Source of the DNA: Flavobacteriaceae bacterium LYZ1037
GTDB taxonomy: Bacteria > Bacteroidota > Bacteroidia > Flavobacteriales > Flavobacteriaceae
Direction: 5' to 3'
DNA: 64,000 nt
Assembly (NCBI GenBank): GCA_003144015.1
Contig: QFWS01000005.1
Location: forward strand, 1 to 64,000
A program made the translations under genes and the position numbers. Of this stretch, positions 60,850 through 64,000 are shown piece by piece (within the stretch, counting starts at the first letter, position 1; each line of letters begins with the position of its first letter). Below the pieces are notes generated by a model. That model saw only the letters and a program-made list of their open reading frames with translations. It had not been told where the DNA came from and did no database searches.

Positions 60850-61911
60850 TTACTTATAAATCTTATTCATTAAATAAAAGTCAGCTAATACCAAAGCAGC
60901 CATAGCTTCAACTATAGGTATTGCTCTTGGAACAACACATGGATCATGGCGACCCTTACCTTGCATTTCCACAATATTTCCAGAACTATCTAGTGCATCT
61001 TGTTTTTGGATTATTGTAGCTACTGGTTTAAAGGCTACTCTAAAATAAATGTCCATGCCATTACTAATGCCTCCTTGAATACCTCCTGAGAGATTGGTTT
61101 TAGTTGTTCCATCTTCATTAAACAAATCGTTATGTTCGCTTCCTCTCATTTTTGCGCCACAGAAACCACTACCATACTCAAAGCCTTTTACAGCGTTTAT
61201 GGAAAGCATGGCTTTACCTAAATCTGCGTGAAGTTTATCGAAAACAGGTTCTCCAAGTCCTAAAGGAACATTTTGTAAGATACATGTTACTGTGCCTCCA
61301 ATGGTGTCTCCTTGCTTTTTAATTTCTTTAATTTTAGAAATCATTTTGTCTGCAATCTCATAGTCTGGACAACGTACTGCATTAGATTCTGTTTTTGAAA
61401 AATCTAAATCCTGGTATGGTTTTTCAAGAAAAATATCACCTACAGATGATGTGTATGCATTAATCTTAATGTTATTAAGTACTTGTTTTGCAATGGCTCC
61501 AGCTACAACCCTACAAGCTGTTTCTCTTGCCGAACTGCGTCCTCCTCCTCTATAATCACGAATTCCGTATTTTTTTTCGTAAGTATAATCTGCATGACTA
61601 GGACGATACATATCTTTTATATGTGAATAATCTTTAGATTTTTGATTTGTATTTTTAATAATAAAACCTATAGGAGTTCCAGTTGTAACTCCTTCAAAAA
61701 TTCCCGATAAAAACTCTACAGTATCAGGTTCTTTCCGTTGGGTCACTATTTCGGATTGACCTGGTTTTCTTCTGTTCAATTCGTCTTGAATGGCATCAAA
61801 ATCTAACTTTAATCCAGATGGGCAACCATCAACTACACCTCCAATAGCAACTCCATGAGACTCACCAAACGTGGTTAATTTAAAAACATTTCCAAAGGAA
61901 TTTCCAGGCAT
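60850..61911 (-). CDS. aroC: Chorismate synthase
   Basis: 353 residues, the normal length. Signatures are [47 protein letters not shown]-like [15 protein letters not shown] and [20 protein letters not shown]. It makes chorismate from EPSP with reduced FMN, the last step of the shikimate route, in the cytoplasm. Upstream lies a 188-base gap shared with the LpxH-like gene. Confidence 0.96.
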   Translation of the reverse strand: MPGNSFGNVFKLTTFGESHGVAIGGVVDGCPSGLKLDFDAIQDELNRRKPGQSEIVTQRKEPDTVEFLSGIFEGVTTGTPIGFIIKNTNQKSKDYSHIKDMYRPSHADYTYEKKYGIRDYRGGGRSSARETACRVVAGAIAKQVLNNIKINAYTSSVGDIFLEKPYQDLDFSKTESNAVRCPDYEIADKMISKIKEIKKQGDTIGGTVTCILQNVPLGLGEPVFDKLHADLGKAMLSINAVKGFEYGSGFCGAKMRGSEHNDLFNEDGTTKTNLSGGIQGGISNGMDIYFRVAFKPVATIIQKQDALDSSGNIVEMQGKGRHDPCVVPRAIPIVEAMAALVLADFYLMNKIYK

Positions 61912-62099
61912 AAACTATATTTTATCTGCTAATGTAATTGTATTATTAGAGAAACAAAAATGCATTTCTTTAAAGCATCGTAAATCCACATCTAAAATTA
62001 AGTAATAATTTAATAACAATATCCTCACAATTAATTAATTAAAGGGTAAAGTTCAACTAACATTCAAGCATTTAATTTGTACCATAATTAAATGATACC

Positions 62100-62957
62100 T
62101 TGAAATTAAAAAGAAAAGTTGAGATTGCCGTTATATCAGACGTTCATTTAGGCACCTATGGATGTCATGCCAAGCAGCTACTTACTTATTTGAACAGCAT
62201 TCAGCCAAAAAAACTTATTCTAAATGGTGATATTATTGATATTTGGCAATTTAGTAAACGTTATTTTCCAAAATCTCATTTAAAAATCATCAAGAAGATT
62301 ATGAATATGGCTTCTAATGGTGTTGAAGTTATTTACATAACGGGCAATCATGACGATTTGCTTAGGAAATTTAGCGACACAACCATTGGAAATATTTCCA
62401 TAGTAGACAAAGTAGTACTAGAACTAGACGGTAAAAAAGCATGGTTTTTCCATGGAGATGTCTTTGATGCTTCTATTCAAAACGCTAGGTGGCTGGCTAA
62501 GTTAGGAGGATATGGATATGACATACTCATTCTAGTAAACCGATTGATGAATTGGGTTTTAGAACGGATGGGTAAAGAAAAATATTCCTTATCAAAACGT
62601 ATAAAAAATAACGTGAAAGGCGCTTTAAAATATATTAGCAATTTTGAAGAGGTCGCGACAGATTTGGCCATAGAAAATGGGTATGATTATGTGATTTGCG
62701 GACATATCCATCAACCAAAAATGGAAATAATAGAAAGCAAACATGGTAAAACCATGTACTTGAATTCTGGGGATTGGATTGAAAACTTTACCGCTTTGGA
62801 ATATCAATTTAAACGTTGGAAAATATATAATTACAACCAGGATAAGCTTTCTCCTTTCTTTGCAGATGAAGAAATTAAGGAAATGGAAATGAAAGATCTA
62901 ATTGCTGCTATTACCATTTTTGATGCTAAAAAAGCACTTAAATCAAAGCCTCTTTAA
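62100..62957 (+). CDS. Metallophosphoesterase, UDP-2,3-diacylglucosamine diphosphatase-like
   Basis: 285 residues from TTG 62100 (an upstream ATG is out of frame). The metal motifs are all present: SDVHLGTYG, NGDIIDIWQF, TGNHDDLLRK, FFHGDVFD and CGHIHQPKM, then YLNSGDWIENFTAL. This is the LpxH/YbbF branch that splits UDP-diacylglucosamine in lipid A synthesis. Other substrates are possible in this group. The stop overlaps the convergent oxidoreductase gene by 20 bases. Confidence 0.88.
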   Translation: MKLKRKVEIAVISDVHLGTYGCHAKQLLTYLNSIQPKKLILNGDIIDIWQFSKRYFPKSHLKIIKKIMNMASNGVEVIYITGNHDDLLRKFSDTTIGNISIVDKVVLELDGKKAWFFHGDVFDASIQNARWLAKLGGYGYDILILVNRLMNWVLERMGKEKYSLSKRIKNNVKGALKYISNFEEVATDLAIENGYDYVICGHIHQPKMEIIESKHGKTMYLNSGDWIENFTALEYQFKRWKIYNYNQDKLSPFFADEEIKEMEMKDLIAAITIFDAKKALKSKPL

Positions 62958-64000
62958 GAATAGTTATCGGGTGTTTAGCCTCTTTTTGTGTTCCATCTTT
63001 AATCTGATGCCTACAACTAGTCCCATTTGCAGAAATGATAGTTTCACCATCTGTTCCTCTAATTGCAGGGAATAAGGTTTGTTCCCCAACTTGCATGCTC
63101 AGCTCATAATGTTCCTTTTCATAACCAAAACTTCCTGCCATACCACAGCAACCGCTAGGGATAGTAGTCACTATATAGTTTTTGGGTAAATTCAAAATAT
63201 CGAAACTTGATTTCTGATTACTCATAGCCTTTTGATGACAATGTCCATGAAACTTAATGCTTTTTGCCTCTTTAGTGAACTGTTCTGTAGTAATATTTCC
63301 TAAAATTATTTCTTGTTGAAGAAATTCCTCAATTAAAAAAGTATGTTTTGCTATGTTTTGGGCTGAGGCTTTATCGTCTGCTAACTTTAAGTATTCATCT
63401 TTGAAAGTAAAAATAGCCGAAGGTTCTATTCCAACTAAAGGTGTCTCGGATGTGATTCTGTCTTTAAATATTTCAACATTTTTATTAGCAACTTTTTTAG
63501 CTTGTTTGAGCAAACCTTTTGATAAAAATGCACGCCCAGATTCTGCATGGTTCAAAATGATGACTTTGTAATTTAAGGCTTGTAAAAGCGCTAAAGCATC
63601 TAAACCAATTTGTGTATCTAAGTGGTTGGTGAATTCATCGTTAAACAAATATATAGTACTAATAAAATAATCAGTATTAAGTTGATTTTCAATGTCTTTA
63701 TAGTACTCACTTAAACTTTTATTTGAAATTAATGGCAGACTTCGTTTTAAAGCGATTCCAAAAGATTTCTTCAATAAAAAAGAGGTTAATAGATTAGAAA
63801 ACATAAAGTTTGTAATCCAAGAAAACTTAGCTCCTAAATCATTCAACTGATTATTATATGCAAACAATTTTGTTCTTAATGAAATGCCATTTTCTTGCTG
63901 ATATTGGTATAAAAACTCCGCTTTTAAAGTAGCTACATCTACACTACTTGGACATTCACTAGCACACGCTTTACAACTCAAACATAAGTCGAAAACTTCT
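62938..64000 (-). CDS. Fe-S oxidoreductase, C-terminal part (likely FAD-linked oxidase/Fe-S fusion), continues right of window
   Basis: The frame stays open to the last base: FDLCLSCKACASECP is a ferredoxin-type 4Fe-4S motif, so the TTG within it at 63981 is not a start. The C-terminal half has the CCG-type cysteine motif GHCHQKAM and PSGCCGMAGSFGYE, as in GlcF and lactate/glycolate oxidase partners. The usual arrangement in Bacteroidota is an FAD-binding oxidase domain in front, so the full protein may be near 970 residues. It would oxidise a 2-hydroxyacid. Only the last about 354 residues are visible. Confidence 0.85.
   Translation of the reverse strand, partial: EVFDLCLSCKACASECPSSVDVATLKAEFLYQYQQENGISLRTKLFAYNNQLNDLGAKFSWITNFMFSNLLTSFLLKKSFGIALKRSLPLISNKSLSEYYKDIENQLNTDYFISTIYLFNDEFTNHLDTQIGLDALALLQALNYKVIILNHAESGRAFLSKGLLKQAKKVANKNVEIFKDRITSETPLVGIEPSAIFTFKDEYLKLADDKASAQNIAKHTFLIEEFLQQEIILGNITTEQFTKEAKSIKFHGHCHQKAMSNQKSSFDILNLPKNYIVTTIPSGCCGMAGSFGYEKEHYELSMQVGEQTLFPAIRGTDGETIISANGTSCRHQIKDGTQKEAKHPITILKEALI

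Noticed and set aside
62938-63981. Complete gene starting at TTG 63981
   Set aside because: The frame continues to the window edge through the first part of the 4Fe-4S motif, so the start is outside.

Overview
The window looks like a chromosome segment of a flavobacterium (Bacteroidota, Flavobacteriaceae). The evidence is the low GC content, the many genes without a Shine-Dalgarno site, repeated TAnnTTTG promoter boxes at about 20-30 bases before starts (the Bacteroidota -7 element), and families typical of that group: a TonB-dependent receptor with a CarboxypepD_reg-like front domain, DUF6090, the QEGLA metallopeptidase, a fused E1 alpha/beta dehydrogenase and many Cys-anchored lipoproteins. 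The genus cannot be decided from the sequence. No tRNA, rRNA or CRISPR array was seen.

Layout. 1-1550: the right end of an IS3-family insertion sequence that has cut off the front of a serine hydrolase gene. 1551-14790: a membrane-anchored AraC/TPR regulator, an ankyrin lipoprotein operon with an acyltransferase and a thioredoxin, two intact beta-lactamase-like serine hydrolases, a GNAT enzyme, a Vat/CatB-type acetyltransferase, an SDR protein and an alpha/beta hydrolase. 14916-21591: a TonB receptor and then a six-gene leftward operon headed by a TetR regulator with a paired-palindrome operator region. 21700-28483: an accessory island. It holds an AAA ATPase plus subtilisin-like protease pair matching the ietAS anti-phage system with a small DUF2188 gene behind it, an operator-like array with exact 20-base spacing in front of it, diverged repeats on both sides, a large hairpin, a gene of unknown function and a GC-richer, foldable RNA candidate. 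28484-36546: DUF1853, a trypsin-like protease, an OmpA lipoprotein, an MDR oxidoreductase, a universal stress protein, a helicase and RluE. 36547-37412: three tandem copies of a 28-codon gene plus a 43-codon gene, closed by a terminator. 37411-53108: core metabolism and envelope genes, including branched-chain 2-oxoacid dehydrogenase E1, a five-gene dioxygenase/SUI1/DUF1835/phosphorylase/THI5-like operon, ung, a YfcC-type carrier, MutS2 without an Smr domain and a frameshifted outer-membrane protein gene. 53283-64000: RarD, then a leftward operon joining a QEGLA metallopeptidase, an N-formylglutamate amidohydrolase-like protein, an FkbM methyltransferase, a rhodanese and a glutathione-synthetase-like ATP-grasp ligase, followed by a symporter, chorismate synthase, an LpxH-like phosphoesterase and the tail of an Fe-S oxidoreductase.

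The strongest leads for something little described are the micropeptide array at 36800-37361, the regulation and third gene of the ietAS-like module, the foldable RNA candidate at 22742-22860, and the ATP-grasp/QEGLA operon. All functions come from reading motifs; no database search was run.
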